Source: Xanthomonas sp. AM6
GTDB lineage: Bacteria > Pseudomonadota > Gammaproteobacteria > Xanthomonadales > Xanthomonadaceae
NCBI RefSeq assembly: GCF_025665335.1
Contig: NZ_CP106869.1
Coordinates: 2,072,501 to 2,136,500, forward strand
Direction: 5' to 3'
DNA: 64,000 bases
Part shown: positions 17,309-25,840 of the stretch, in pieces
Layout of the letters: the number at the start of each line of letters is the position of its first letter
Numbering within the stretch: the first letter of the stretch is position 1
Notes under the pieces: generated by a model
Databases searched by the model: none
What the model saw: only the letters and a program-made list of their open reading frames with translations
Told to the model about the DNA's origin: nothing
Translations under genes and position numbers: made by a program

Positions 17309-18142
17309 ATGAACGAACAATTGCGTGAGCGCTTCGCCGGCATCGACCGGCTGTACGGGCGCGGGACCATCGAGCGCCTGGCGCAGTGCCGGGTGGCGGT
17401 GGTGGGCATGGGCGGGGTCGGCTCGTGGGTGGTGGAAGCGCTGGCGCGCTCGGCGGTCGGGCAGCTGACCCTGATCGACGCCGACGACATCTGCGTGTCC
17501 AACACCAACCGCCAGCTGCCGGCGCTGGAAGGGCAGTACGGGCGCAACAAGGCGCGGGCGATGGCCGAGCGCTGCGCGGCGATCAATCCGGCGATCGAGG
17601 CCACGGCCGTGGAGGCGTTCCTGACCCCGTCCAACATCGCCGAACTGCTCGGCGGCGGCTTCGATCTGGTCATCGACGCCTGCGACAGCTTCCGGGTCAA
17701 GGTCGAGACCATCGCCTGGTGCCGCCGGCGCAAGCTGCCGCTGCTGACCGTGGGCTCGGCCGGCGGGCGCACCGACCCGACCCTGGTGCGCATCCGCGAC
17801 GTGTCGCGCACCGAGCACGACGCGATGCTGGCGCTGATCCGCAAGAAGCTGCGCAGCGAGTTCAACTTCCCGAAGAACCCGCAGCGCTATTTCGGCGTGC
17901 CGGCGGTGTATTCGCTGGAGAACGTGCGCTACCCGCAGGCCGACGGCAGCGTCTGCGGGCTGCGCCCGCAGCTGGGCCCGGACGCGGCGCTGAACCTGGA
18001 CTGCGGCGCCGGGCTCGGCGCGGCCACGCACATCACCGGCGCGTTCGCCTTCGCCGCCGCGGGCAAGGCGCTGGAGATGCTGCTCAAGCCCAAGCGGGAG
18101 CAGGCGGCGGTGGCGACGGCGGCGGCGCTGGAAGCGGAGTAG
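17309..18142 (+). CDS. tcdA: tRNA threonylcarbamoyladenosine dehydratase
   Basis: A 277-residue E1-like adenylating enzyme (TcdA/CsdL) that cyclises t6A37 of tRNA to ct6A using ATP. The nucleotide-binding VVGMGGVGSWVVEAL lies near residues 31-45 and is followed by LIDADDICVSNTNRQ, the family's adenylation block. DACDSFRVKVETIAWC and the closing GAFAFAAAGKALEML helix also fit. The length matches the E. coli enzyme. It converges on tatD. Confidence 0.95.
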   Translation: MNEQLRERFAGIDRLYGRGTIERLAQCRVAVVGMGGVGSWVVEALARSAVGQLTLIDADDICVSNTNRQLPALEGQYGRNKARAMAERCAAINPAIEATAVEAFLTPSNIAELLGGGFDLVIDACDSFRVKVETIAWCRRRKLPLLTVGSAGGRTDPTLVRIRDVSRTEHDAMLALIRKKLRSEFNFPKNPQRYFGVPAVYSLENVRYPQADGSVCGLRPQLGPDAALNLDCGAGLGAATHITGAFAFAAAGKALEMLLKPKREQAAVATAAALEAE

Positions 18143-18233
18143 CGGTCGGAGGCCGTTGCTTGCCCCACGGCCGCGGCATATGGACGCGTTTCCATGTACG
18201 GCGCCTGCCGCGCGCCGTTCCCTCTGCGTGCCG

Positions 18234-19016
18234 TCACGCCGGCGCGGCGATCGCCTCCAGGCCGAACAGGCGCTGCGCATTGCGCGCGGTCTGTTCGGCG
18301 ATCTCGGCGGCGGGCTGGCCGCGCAGCGCGGCGATCGTGTCCAGGACCGTGCGCAGCCGCGCCGGTTCGTTGCGTTCGCCGCGGATCGACGCATCGGGCT
18401 GGTCCGGGGCGTCGGTTTCCAGAAGCAATTGCTGCAGCGGCATCTCGGCGGCCAACCGGCGCAGGCGCTGCGCGCGTTCGTAGGTCACCGGGCCGCCGAG
18501 GCCGATCAGGAAGTCCAGCGACTGCAGCTGCCGCGCCTGTTCCGGGCTGCCGGCGAAGCTGTGCACCACGCCGCGCAGACGCCCGACCTTGCGGATCGCC
18601 AGGATCACTGCGTCCACCGCGCGCCGGGCGTGCACGATCACCGGCAGGTCGAAGTCGCGCGCCAGTTGCAGCTGGCCGACGAAGTAGCGCTGCTGCTGGT
18701 CTGGGTCCAGGCCGTCGACGAAGAAGTCCAGGCCGCATTCGCCGATCGCGCACGGGCGCTCGCGCGCGATCCAGTCGCCGAGCAGCGGCAGGTGCTCGGG
18801 CCGGTGCTGGTCCAGGAACAGCGGATGCAGGCCGTAGGCCGGATACAGGCCGTCGGCCGCCGCGCAGACGTCGCGCAGCTTCGGCCAGGAAGCCGCGGTC
18901 ACCGCCGGCACCACCTGCGCGACGACGCCGGCCGCCTGCGCGCGCGCGACCACCGCGGTGCGGTCGCGGTCGAACTCGTCGGCGTCCAGGTGGCAGTGGC
19001 TGTCGACCAGGCGCAT
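18234..19016 (-). CDS. TatD-family metal-dependent hydrolase/deoxyribonuclease
   Basis: A 260-residue TIM-barrel hydrolase of the TatD family (YcfH/YjjV/TatD type). Metal ligands are visible in the opening DSHCHLD, in IGECGLDFF, in VIVHARRAVDAV, and in LLLETDAPD. Members act as 3'-5' DNases or on D-aminoacyl substrates. It starts 6 bp after the end of the downstream-encoded small membrane protein's stop, so the two are adjacent on the same strand with the small gene upstream. Confidence 0.92.
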   Translation of the reverse strand: MRLVDSHCHLDADEFDRDRTAVVARAQAAGVVAQVVPAVTAASWPKLRDVCAAADGLYPAYGLHPLFLDQHRPEHLPLLGDWIARERPCAIGECGLDFFVDGLDPDQQQRYFVGQLQLARDFDLPVIVHARRAVDAVILAIRKVGRLRGVVHSFAGSPEQARQLQSLDFLIGLGGPVTYERAQRLRRLAAEMPLQQLLLETDAPDQPDASIRGERNEPARLRTVLDTIAALRGQPAAEIAEQTARNAQRLFGLEAIAAPA

Positions 19017-19022
19017 CGGCGG

Positions 19023-19256
19023 TCAGCGGCGCACGCGCCGCGCGCTGGAGGCGATCGGTGCCGGCTCGGCGGGCGTGCGGTTCTTCCAGTTGGCCAGCAG
19101 CAAGGCGCCCAGGCCGAACACGATCTCGTCGAGGAACGGAATCGGGTCGGGCAGCAGCACGCTCACGACGAACAGCCCGGCGGTCACCTTGAACAGGGTC
19201 GGGTAGCGCAATTTGCCGGCCCAGCGCAGCAGCGGCAGCATGATCGGGTTGGGCAT
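19023..19256 (-). CDS. Small membrane protein, DUF6116-like
   Basis: 77 residues with two predicted membrane helices (FKVTAGLFVVSVLLPDPIPF and LDEIVFGLGALLLANW) separated by a short Asp/Pro turn, and an Arg-rich tail. The PDPIPFLDEI turn is characteristic of a small family found in Xanthomonas relatives. The function is unknown. I chose the ATG at 19256 over 19292 because the extra 12 residues are polar. Together with tatD it probably forms a two-gene unit (6-bp gap). Confidence 0.75.
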   Translation of the reverse strand: MPNPIMLPLLRWAGKLRYPTLFKVTAGLFVVSVLLPDPIPFLDEIVFGLGALLLANWKNRTPAEPAPIASSARRVRR

Positions 19257-19431
19257 GACGGTTCTCCGGCCGGTGGGTGAAAACGCTAACACGCCTGATA
19301 TGGCGCCTTCCCCGGCGCCGCACCAGCCCGCGCCGCGGAGTTTGGCTGAATAGGGAGCGGATCGGTTCAGCTACGGCATGGTAATCACAGCACCGTAGAC
19401 AACGCGGCCCCACCACCGCAGGAGAGCAACG

Positions 19432-20241
19432 ATGAAGAGCAATACGACAACCATTCTGGTCGCGGCGGGCGCCTTGCTGGCCGGCGGCGTGGCCACCGCG
19501 GCGTTCATGAACAACCGCGACAAGCAGGAGTTCGTCGGCAGCGGCGACGTGCGCCCGGCAGCGGACAGCGCCGGCGACACGGTCGCCGGCAACGGCGTCG
19601 GCGGCAAGCTGGAATACGCCGACGTGGTCCGGGTCGACCCGATCACGCAGAAGGAGCAGCGCTACGCCGAGGTGATCGGCACCGAGCCGCTGCGCGAGAC
19701 CTCCACCACCACCACGCCGCGCCAGGTGTGCAACGACGTGGTGGTGCAGGAGCGCCTGCCCGAGCGCGACGGCAACGTCGGCGGCACCGTGGTCGGCGCG
19801 GTGGTCGGCGGCCTGCTCGGCAACCAGGTCGGCGGCGGCAACGGGCGCAAGGCCGCGACCGCGGCCGGCGCGGTGGCCGGCGGCTTCATCGGCAACCGGG
19901 TCGACCGCAACCACGTCGGCGGCCGCGTGGTCGACCGCACCGAGCGCCAGTGCCATACCGAAAACAGCACCGCCGAGTCGTCGCGGATCACCGGCTACAA
20001 CGTGACCTACCGCAACGACGACGGCACCACCGGCACCATGCGCATGGACAGCAAGCCGGGCAGCCGCATCGCCATGGGCAAGGACGACGTGGTCAAGGGC
20101 TACGAGGTCACCTACCGCTACGACGGCCAAGAGAAGACCGTGCGCATGGACGACAAGCCTAACAGCGATCGCCTGCCGGTGCTGGACGGGCGCCTGGTCA
20201 CCCAGACCGCGGCGGCCAGCGACGTGATCAGCCAGCGCTGA
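19432..20241 (+). CDS. Glycine-zipper envelope protein
   Basis: 269 residues. An N-terminal membrane helix or signal anchor (TTILVAAGALLAGGVATAAFM) has no lipobox Cys. A middle glycine zipper (GGTVVGAVVGGLLGNQVGGG and AGAVAGGFIGNRVDR) matches the 2TM/SlyB family. The C-terminal part contains two similar strands, ITGYNVTYRNDDGTTGTMRM and VVKGYEVTYRYDGQEKTVRM, an internal duplication. It is probably an outer membrane or periplasmic stress protein. GGAGAG lies 9 bp before the ATG. It is the second glycine-zipper gene in this stretch. Confidence 0.85.
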   Translation: MKSNTTTILVAAGALLAGGVATAAFMNNRDKQEFVGSGDVRPAADSAGDTVAGNGVGGKLEYADVVRVDPITQKEQRYAEVIGTEPLRETSTTTTPRQVCNDVVVQERLPERDGNVGGTVVGAVVGGLLGNQVGGGNGRKAATAAGAVAGGFIGNRVDRNHVGGRVVDRTERQCHTENSTAESSRITGYNVTYRNDDGTTGTMRMDSKPGSRIAMGKDDVVKGYEVTYRYDGQEKTVRMDDKPNSDRLPVLDGRLVTQTAAASDVISQR

Positions 20242-20350
20242 GCGGCGCGCGCGGCAACCCGAGCGAAGGCCGGCCCTGTGCCGGCCTTCCGCTTTTTCCG
20301 GGCGGCGCCGGCACCGATACAATGCCGGTTCCGCCTGCCCGAGTCCCGCC

Positions 20351-21514
20351 ATGCCGTTGCCTTGCGACGATCTGTTCAACGTGGCCGCGCTGCTGAGCGA
20401 AGAGGAGCGCGCGATCCAGCAGGCGGTGGCGCGCTTCGTCGATGCCAGGGTGCTGCCGATCATCGGCGATGCGTTCGACCAGGCGCGGTTCCCGGCCGAA
20501 CTGGTGCCGGAACTGGCGCAGCTGGGCCTGCTCGGCGCAACGCTGCCGCCCGCCGACGGCGGCGCCGGGCTCAACGCGGTCTGCTACGGCCTGATCTGCC
20601 AGGAACTGGAACGCGGCGACAGCGGCCTGCGCAGCTTCGTCAGCGTGCAGTCCTCGCTGTGCATGTATCCGATCCACGCCTACGGCAGCGAGGCGCAGCG
20701 CCGGCGCTGGCTGCCGGCGATGGCCGCCGGCACCGCGATCGGCTGCTTCGGCCTGACCGAGGCGCAGGGCGGTTCGGATCCGGCGGCGATGCAGACCCGC
20801 GCGGTGCGCGATGGCGATGGCTGGCGCCTGAGCGGCAGCAAGATGTGGATCACCAACGGCAGCCTGGCCGACGTGGCGATCGTGTGGGCGCAGACCGAGG
20901 ACGGCGTGCAGGGCTTCCTGGTCGAGGCCGGCACGCCCGGGTTCGGCGTGCAGGACATCGCGCACAAGATGAGCCTGCGCGCCTCGGTGACCTCGGCGCT
21001 GTTCCTGGACGCGGTGCGCCTGCCCGATACCCAGCGCCTGCCGGGCGTGCGCGGGCTCAAGGGACCGCTCGGTTGCCTGACCCAGGCCCGCTACGGCATC
21101 AGCTGGGGCGCGATCGGCGCGGCCATCGCCTGCCTGCGCGAGGCGCTGGCCTATGCCGGCGAGCGCATCCTGTTCGGGCGCCCGCTGGCGGCCACGCAGA
21201 GCGCGCAGATCAAGCTGGCCGACATGGCCCGGCGCATCGCCGCCGCGCAGCTGCTGGCGCTGCAACTGGGCCGGCTCAAGGACGCCGGCGCGCTGCAGCC
21301 GGCGCAGGTGTCGCTGGCGAAGTGGAACAACGTGCGCATGGCGCTGGACATCGCCCGCGAATGCCGCGACCTGCTCGGCGGCGCCGGCATCACCACCGAG
21401 TACGGCGCGATCCGGCATGCGCTGAACCTGGAATCGGTGATCACCTACGAAGGCACCGAGACCGTGCACCAACTGGTGGTCGGCCGCGAGCTGACCGGGA
21501 TCAATGCGTTCTGA
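20351..21514 (+). CDS. gcdH: Glutaryl-CoA dehydrogenase
   Basis: A 387-residue acyl-CoA dehydrogenase that converts glutaryl-CoA to crotonyl-CoA in lysine and tryptophan breakdown. The hallmark segment RGDSGLRSFVSVQSSLCMYP distinguishes it from other acyl-CoA dehydrogenases. FAD-binding CFGLTEAQGGSDP and MWITNGSLAD are present, and the catalytic Glu lies in TYEGTETVH near the end. The length fits the family. The following GNAT gene starts 57 bp later on the same strand. Confidence 0.93.
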   Translation: MPLPCDDLFNVAALLSEEERAIQQAVARFVDARVLPIIGDAFDQARFPAELVPELAQLGLLGATLPPADGGAGLNAVCYGLICQELERGDSGLRSFVSVQSSLCMYPIHAYGSEAQRRRWLPAMAAGTAIGCFGLTEAQGGSDPAAMQTRAVRDGDGWRLSGSKMWITNGSLADVAIVWAQTEDGVQGFLVEAGTPGFGVQDIAHKMSLRASVTSALFLDAVRLPDTQRLPGVRGLKGPLGCLTQARYGISWGAIGAAIACLREALAYAGERILFGRPLAATQSAQIKLADMARRIAAAQLLALQLGRLKDAGALQPAQVSLAKWNNVRMALDIARECRDLLGGAGITTEYGAIRHALNLESVITYEGTETVHQLVVGRELTGINAF

Positions 21515-21571
21515 GCGGCCGCGCCGGCGCTGCGGCGCGGGCGCATCCACCATGCGAGAGGAGGCGAGGGC

Positions 21572-22111
21572 ATGAGCATTTTCGATCTGCGACTGGACAC
21601 CGGGCGTTTGCTGCTGCGGCCGCCGGGCGCGGAGGATTTCGAGGCGTTCGCACGGTTCACCGGCGATGCCGAGGCGATGCGCCACCTGGGCGGCGTGCAG
21701 TCGCCGCCGGTGGCCTGGCGCAGCCTGGCGGCCCTGGTCGGCAGCTGGCAGTTGCAGGGGTATTCGATGTTCTCGGTGATCGAGAAACGCAGCGGGCAGT
21801 GGATCGGCCGGGTCGGGCCGTGGCAGCCGCACGGCTGGCCGGGTCCGGAGGTGGGCTGGTCGATCGCGCGTTCGCACTGGGGCCAGGGCTATGCGCCGGA
21901 GGCGGCGCGCGCGGCGATCGACTGGGCGTTCGCGCAACTGGGCTGGACCGAGGTGATCCACACCATCGCCGCCGACAACGCCAATTCCAAGGCGGTGGCG
22001 GCCAAGCTCGGCTCGCGCTACCTGCGCCAGGACCGCCTGCCCGAGCCGCTGCAGGCGCACGAGGTGGAAGTGTGGGGGCAGTCGCGCGCGGACTGGCAGG
22101 CGCGGCGTTGA
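21572..22111 (+). CDS. GNAT-family N-acetyltransferase (RimJ/RimL-like)
   Basis: 179 residues of the GNAT fold in its RimJ/RimL-like branch: the opening LDTGRLLLRPPGAEDFEAFA, the central IGRVGPWQPHGWPGPEVGW, and the acetyl-CoA loop HWGQGYAPEAARAAIDWAF followed by HTIAADNANSKAVAAKLG. The substrate is unknown; members acetylate protein N-termini, antibiotics or small amines. It lies between gcdH and a glutathione transferase in a same-strand run. Confidence 0.9.
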   Translation: MSIFDLRLDTGRLLLRPPGAEDFEAFARFTGDAEAMRHLGGVQSPPVAWRSLAALVGSWQLQGYSMFSVIEKRSGQWIGRVGPWQPHGWPGPEVGWSIARSHWGQGYAPEAARAAIDWAFAQLGWTEVIHTIAADNANSKAVAAKLGSRYLRQDRLPEPLQAHEVEVWGQSRADWQARR

Positions 22112-22148
22112 GCGGCATGCGCGACGTCGCGACCGGCGGCAGGAGCCG

Positions 22149-22814
22149 ATGATGGCCTTCGAACGTGTTCCGCTGACCGTGTACGGCATGGCGCTGTCCG
22201 GCAACTGCTACAAGGTGCGGCTGCTGCTGGACCAGCTCGGCTGCAACTATCGCTGGGTCGAGGTCGACAGCGCCAATGGCCAGACGCGCACGCCGCAGTA
22301 CCTGGCCAAGAACCCCAACGGCAAGGTGCCGCTGCTGGAACGCGAGGACGGCCGCGTGCTGGCCGAGTCCAACGCGATCCTGTGCTGGCTCGCCGACGGC
22401 ACCGCCTACCTGCCCAGCGATGCCTGGCAGCGCGCGCAGGCGCTGAGCTGGCTGTTCTTCGAACAGTACAGCCATGAGCCGTACGTGGCGGTGGCGCGCT
22501 TCGTGCGCGGCTGGACCGCCGCCGATTCGCCGCGCCGCGCCGAACTGCCGCGGCTGCGCGCGGCGGCGGCGCAGGCGCTGGCGGTGATGGAGCAGCACCT
22601 GCAGGCGCAGGCCTGGTTCACCGGTCCCGACTACGGTGTCGCCGACATCGCGCTGTTCGCCTACACCCATTGCGCCGAGGACGGCGGCATCGCGCTGGAC
22701 CGCTATCCGCGCCTGTGCGACTGGCTGCAGCGGGTACGCGCCACGCCCGGCTTCGTCGCCTTGCCGCCGCTGCCGGCCGAGGTGCTGGCGCGGCTGGCGC
22801 TCGCCGACGGGTGA
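22149..22814 (+). CDS. Glutathione S-transferase family protein
   Basis: 221 residues. The thioredoxin-fold domain has VYGMALSGNCYKVRLLLDQL with a Ser/Cys near the active-site position, the cis-Pro segment NPNGKVPLLE and ESNAILCWLADG. The helical domain carries YGVADIALFAYTHCAED, the usual N-capping motif. It is distinct in sequence from the glutathione transferase at 13.1 kb. The start is Met1 or Met2 of MMAFER. The substrate is unknown. Confidence 0.92.
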   Translation: MMAFERVPLTVYGMALSGNCYKVRLLLDQLGCNYRWVEVDSANGQTRTPQYLAKNPNGKVPLLEREDGRVLAESNAILCWLADGTAYLPSDAWQRAQALSWLFFEQYSHEPYVAVARFVRGWTAADSPRRAELPRLRAAAAQALAVMEQHLQAQAWFTGPDYGVADIALFAYTHCAEDGGIALDRYPRLCDWLQRVRATPGFVALPPLPAEVLARLALADG

Positions 22815-22886
22815 GGCCGGGCGCGTTCACCTGGCCGCGCCGCGCCGGCGGCTAGGCTGCAAGCCCCGAATCGTCAGGAGCACGCC

Positions 22887-23441
22887 ATGAGCCAGTACCG
22901 CATCGCCGTCTTCGTCGGCAGCCTGCGCAAGGAGTCGTTCAACCGGCGCCTGGCGCTGGCGCTGGAGAAGCTCGCCGGCGACCGCGCCCGTTTCGAGTAC
23001 GTGGAGATCGGCGACCTGCCGCTGTACGACCAGGACCAGGATCAGGACTACCCGGAGCAGGGCCGGCGGCTGAAGACGCAGGTCAGCGACGCCGACGCGG
23101 TGCTGTTCGTCACTCCCGAGTACAACCGCTCGATCCCGGGCGTGCTCAAGAACGCGATCGACCTGGGCTCGCGGCCCTACGGCGAGAACGCCTTCGCCGG
23201 CAAGCCGGCGGCGGTGTGCGGTGCTTCGCCCGGCACGCTCGGCACCGCGCTGGCGCAGCAGCACCTGCGCAACGTGCTGGCCTACCTGGACATGCCGGTG
23301 CTGAGCCAGCCGGAGGTGTTCGTGCAGTTCCAGGAGGGGCTGATCGAGGCCGACGGCAGCATCGGCAGCGAGGACACGCGCAAGTTCCTGCAGGGCTTCG
23401 TCGACAAGTTCATCGCCTGGGTCGACGAACTGCAGGCCTGA
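22887..23441 (+). CDS. NADPH-dependent FMN reductase (ChrR/quinone reductase-like)
   Basis: A 184-residue flavodoxin-fold reductase. The FMN phosphate loop is FVGSLRKESFNRRLA at residues 9-23, and the second FMN contact is TPEYNRSIPGVLKNAIDLGS, the family signature. These enzymes reduce quinones, chromate or azo compounds by two electrons and limit redox cycling. AGGAG lies 9 bp before the ATG. It is the last gene of the same-strand run from gcdH. Confidence 0.92.
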   Translation: MSQYRIAVFVGSLRKESFNRRLALALEKLAGDRARFEYVEIGDLPLYDQDQDQDYPEQGRRLKTQVSDADAVLFVTPEYNRSIPGVLKNAIDLGSRPYGENAFAGKPAAVCGASPGTLGTALAQQHLRNVLAYLDMPVLSQPEVFVQFQEGLIEADGSIGSEDTRKFLQGFVDKFIAWVDELQA

Positions 23442-23593
23442 GCGCCGGTGCCCGGTGCTCCCCCGCGCCGGGCACGGGGGCGTGGCGCGGGCCGCCGCCG
23501 CGGTCGCAGCCAGTGCGACGCGCCGCGGCGACACTGGCGCGCAGGCCGTCGGCGAAGCGTTGCGCGGCGGGCTCGGGCGCAGTTCTCAACGGG

Positions 23594-23602
23594 TTGTCCA
23601 CA
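23594..23602 (+). promoter_or_regulatory. DnaA-box-like site upstream of dnaB
   Basis: TTGTCCACA differs at one base from the TTATCCACA DnaA box, and is the preferred form in high-GC actinobacteria. It is 105 bp before the dnaB start codon, in an otherwise GC-rich 265-bp gap. A single site could occur by chance. Confidence 0.4.
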
Positions 23603-23706
23603 GACTTGTCCCTAGCCGCGCCGGGCCGCGCTGACTAAGATGCCCGACCGGGTCGCGCCGACCGCGCCGCCCGCCGACCGCGTCCCACACAGAGAAGACC
23701 CAGCCC

Positions 23707-25125
23707 ATGTCCGCCCGTCCCGGCTACCGCGGCGACCGCAAAAGCGAGCGTGGCGAGCGCAGCGAATCGCGCATCGACCAACTGCGCGTGCCGCCGCACT
23801 CGATCGAGGCCGAACAGGCGGTGCTCGGCGGCCTGATGCTGGCGCCCGACGCCTACGACCGGGTCAACGACCAGCTCACCGACAACGACTTCTACCGCCG
23901 CGACCACCAGCTGATCTACCGCGCGATCCGCGAGCTGGCCGAGAAGGGCCGCCCGTTCGACGCGGTGACCCTGGGCGAGTGGTTCGAATCGCAGGGCAAG
24001 CTGGAGATGGTCGGCGACGGCGCCTACCTGATCGAACTGGCCAGCACCACGCCGTCGGCGGCCAACATCGCCGCCTACGCCGAGATCGTGCGCGACAAGG
24101 CGGTGCTGCGGCAGCTGATCGAGGTCGGCACCAACATCGTCAACGACGGCTTCCAGCCCGAGGGGCGCGAGAGCGCGGAACTGCTGGCCACCGCCGAGAA
24201 GGCGGTGTTCAAGATCGCCGAGGCCGGCGCGCGCGGGCGCAGCGACTTCGTGGCGATGCCGGGCGCGTTGAAGGACGCGTTCGAGGAATTGCGCAACCGC
24301 TTCGAGAACGGCGGCAACATCACCGGCCTGCCCACCGGCTATACCGACTTCGACGCGATGACCGCGGGCCTGCAGCCGACCGACCTGATCATCCTCGCCG
24401 CGCGTCCGGCGATGGGCAAGACCACGCTGGCGCTGAACATCGCCGAGTACGCGGCGATCAAGTCGAAGAAGGCGGTGGCGGTGTTCTCGATGGAAATGTC
24501 GGCCTCGCAGCTGGCGATGCGCCTGATCTCCTCCAACGGCCGCATCAACGCGCAGCGCCTGCGCACCGGCCAGCTCGAGGACGAGGACTGGGCGCGGGTC
24601 ACCGGCGCGATCAAGATGCTCAAGGAGACCAAGATCTTCATCGACGACACGCCCGGCGTGTCGCCGGAGGTGCTGCGCTCCAAGGCGCGCCGGCTCAAGC
24701 GCGAGCACGACCTGGGGCTGATCGTGATCGACTACCTGCAGCTGATGTCGGTGCCCGGCAACAGCGAGAACCGCGCCACCGAGATCTCCGAGATCTCGCG
24801 CTCGCTCAAGGGCCTGGCCAAGGAACTGGGGGTGCCGGTGATCGCGCTGTCGCAGCTCAACCGCTCGCTGGAAACGCGCACCGACAAGCGCCCGGTGATG
24901 GCCGACCTGCGCGAATCCGGCGCCATCGAGCAGGACGCGGACATGATCGTGTTCATCTACCGCGACGACTACTACAACAAGGAGAATTCGCCGGACAAGG
25001 GCCTGGCCGAGATCATCATCGGCAAGCACCGCGGCGGCCCGACCGGGTCGTGCAAGCTCAAGTTCTTCGGCGAATACACCCGCTTCGACAATCTGGCCCA
25101 CGATTCGGTGGGCGCGTTCGAGTAG
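23707..25125 (+). CDS. dnaB: Replicative DNA helicase
   Basis: A 472-residue hexameric replication-fork helicase. The N-terminal domain opens with RVPPHSIEAEQAVLGGLML, and a linker region leads to the RecA-like motor. The Walker A motif ARPAMGKTTLALNIA, the DnaB-type VAVFSMEMSASQLAMRLIS, Walker B LIVIDYLQLM and the arginine-finger region FIYRDDYYN are all intact. There is no intein. The length matches the family. Confidence 0.97.
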   Translation: MSARPGYRGDRKSERGERSESRIDQLRVPPHSIEAEQAVLGGLMLAPDAYDRVNDQLTDNDFYRRDHQLIYRAIRELAEKGRPFDAVTLGEWFESQGKLEMVGDGAYLIELASTTPSAANIAAYAEIVRDKAVLRQLIEVGTNIVNDGFQPEGRESAELLATAEKAVFKIAEAGARGRSDFVAMPGALKDAFEELRNRFENGGNITGLPTGYTDFDAMTAGLQPTDLIILAARPAMGKTTLALNIAEYAAIKSKKAVAVFSMEMSASQLAMRLISSNGRINAQRLRTGQLEDEDWARVTGAIKMLKETKIFIDDTPGVSPEVLRSKARRLKREHDLGLIVIDYLQLMSVPGNSENRATEISEISRSLKGLAKELGVPVIALSQLNRSLETRTDKRPVMADLRESGAIEQDADMIVFIYRDDYYNKENSPDKGLAEIIIGKHRGGPTGSCKLKFFGEYTRFDNLAHDSVGAFE

Positions 25126-25227
25126 CCGGACCTGCGGGCGACGTTCCGGCGCAGGCGCGACAGGCGACCGCGCGCGTCGCGGTGGCGCCCGGACGGCCCG
25201 GGCGCCAGGCCAGGCGCCGCCCCGCGA

Positions 25228-25716
25228 TCAGTTTGGAATGGTGAACTGCGCGTTGCTGGTGGTGTCGTAGGTATTCACGCCGAACGTCGCATGGTGCGCG
25301 CACACCACGGTGATCGTGCGATAGATGCCGTAGACGAAGTTCGAGGCGAAGTGCACGTCGACGAGCGCGCCCCCGTTCTCCGAATCGTACTCGGTGGTGT
25401 AGCCGTTGCCGATCTGGTCGTAGGCGTTGCAGCGCACGTTGATGTAGTCGGCGTCGACGCGGTCGTTGCTGGCGTTGGCAAACCGGGAGTAGGCGCGGAT
25501 CTTGACCCGCTTGCCGCCGCCGGGGCCATTGTCCGATTCGTAGCCCTGGTTCTCGATGACGCCTTGCAGCACATAGACCGGGGTGCTGCCGCCGCTCCCC
25601 GGCGGTGCCAGGCGTATCGCCCGTGCATCCCTGGTTCGAGGCGCTGACGCAGGCTGGGGGCGGTACGCCCGCGCCCGGCAGCGAGCGTTCGGCGACACGC
25701 GATTGCTGCATTGCAA
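25228..25716 (-). CDS. Hypothetical protein, 5' end uncertain, possibly degenerate
   Basis: A frame of up to 162 codons. The last 115 residues look like a real small beta-rich domain: VYVLQGVIENQGYESDN, DYINVRCNAYDQIGNG with one Cys, TEYDSENGGALVDVHFASNF, and a closing YDTTSNAQFTI. The first 45 residues are Arg/Pro/Ala-rich and have no signal peptide, although the domain looks extracellular. Either the true 5' part has been lost by frameshift or truncation, or an internal GTG is used. The local GC is clearly lower than the neighbouring genes. I do not recognise the family. Confidence 0.5.
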   Translation of the reverse strand: MQCSNRVSPNARCRARAYRPQPASAPRTRDARAIRLAPPGSGGSTPVYVLQGVIENQGYESDNGPGGGKRVKIRAYSRFANASNDRVDADYINVRCNAYDQIGNGYTTEYDSENGGALVDVHFASNFVYGIYRTITVVCAHHATFGVNTYDTTSNAQFTIPN

Positions 25717-25840
25717 CGAACTGGGCAGTGCGCCTATTCATCCGAGTGGAGCGATATCTCCATCACAGACCATGCCGGTCGCGCTCAATGCGAATTGGCG
25801 ACGGTCGATACCCAGCATGAGCCCGTTCCGGATTGCGCCC

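Noticed and set aside
23707-25125. Intein in dnaB
   Set aside because: The motor motifs are continuous and the length is normal, so no intein is present.
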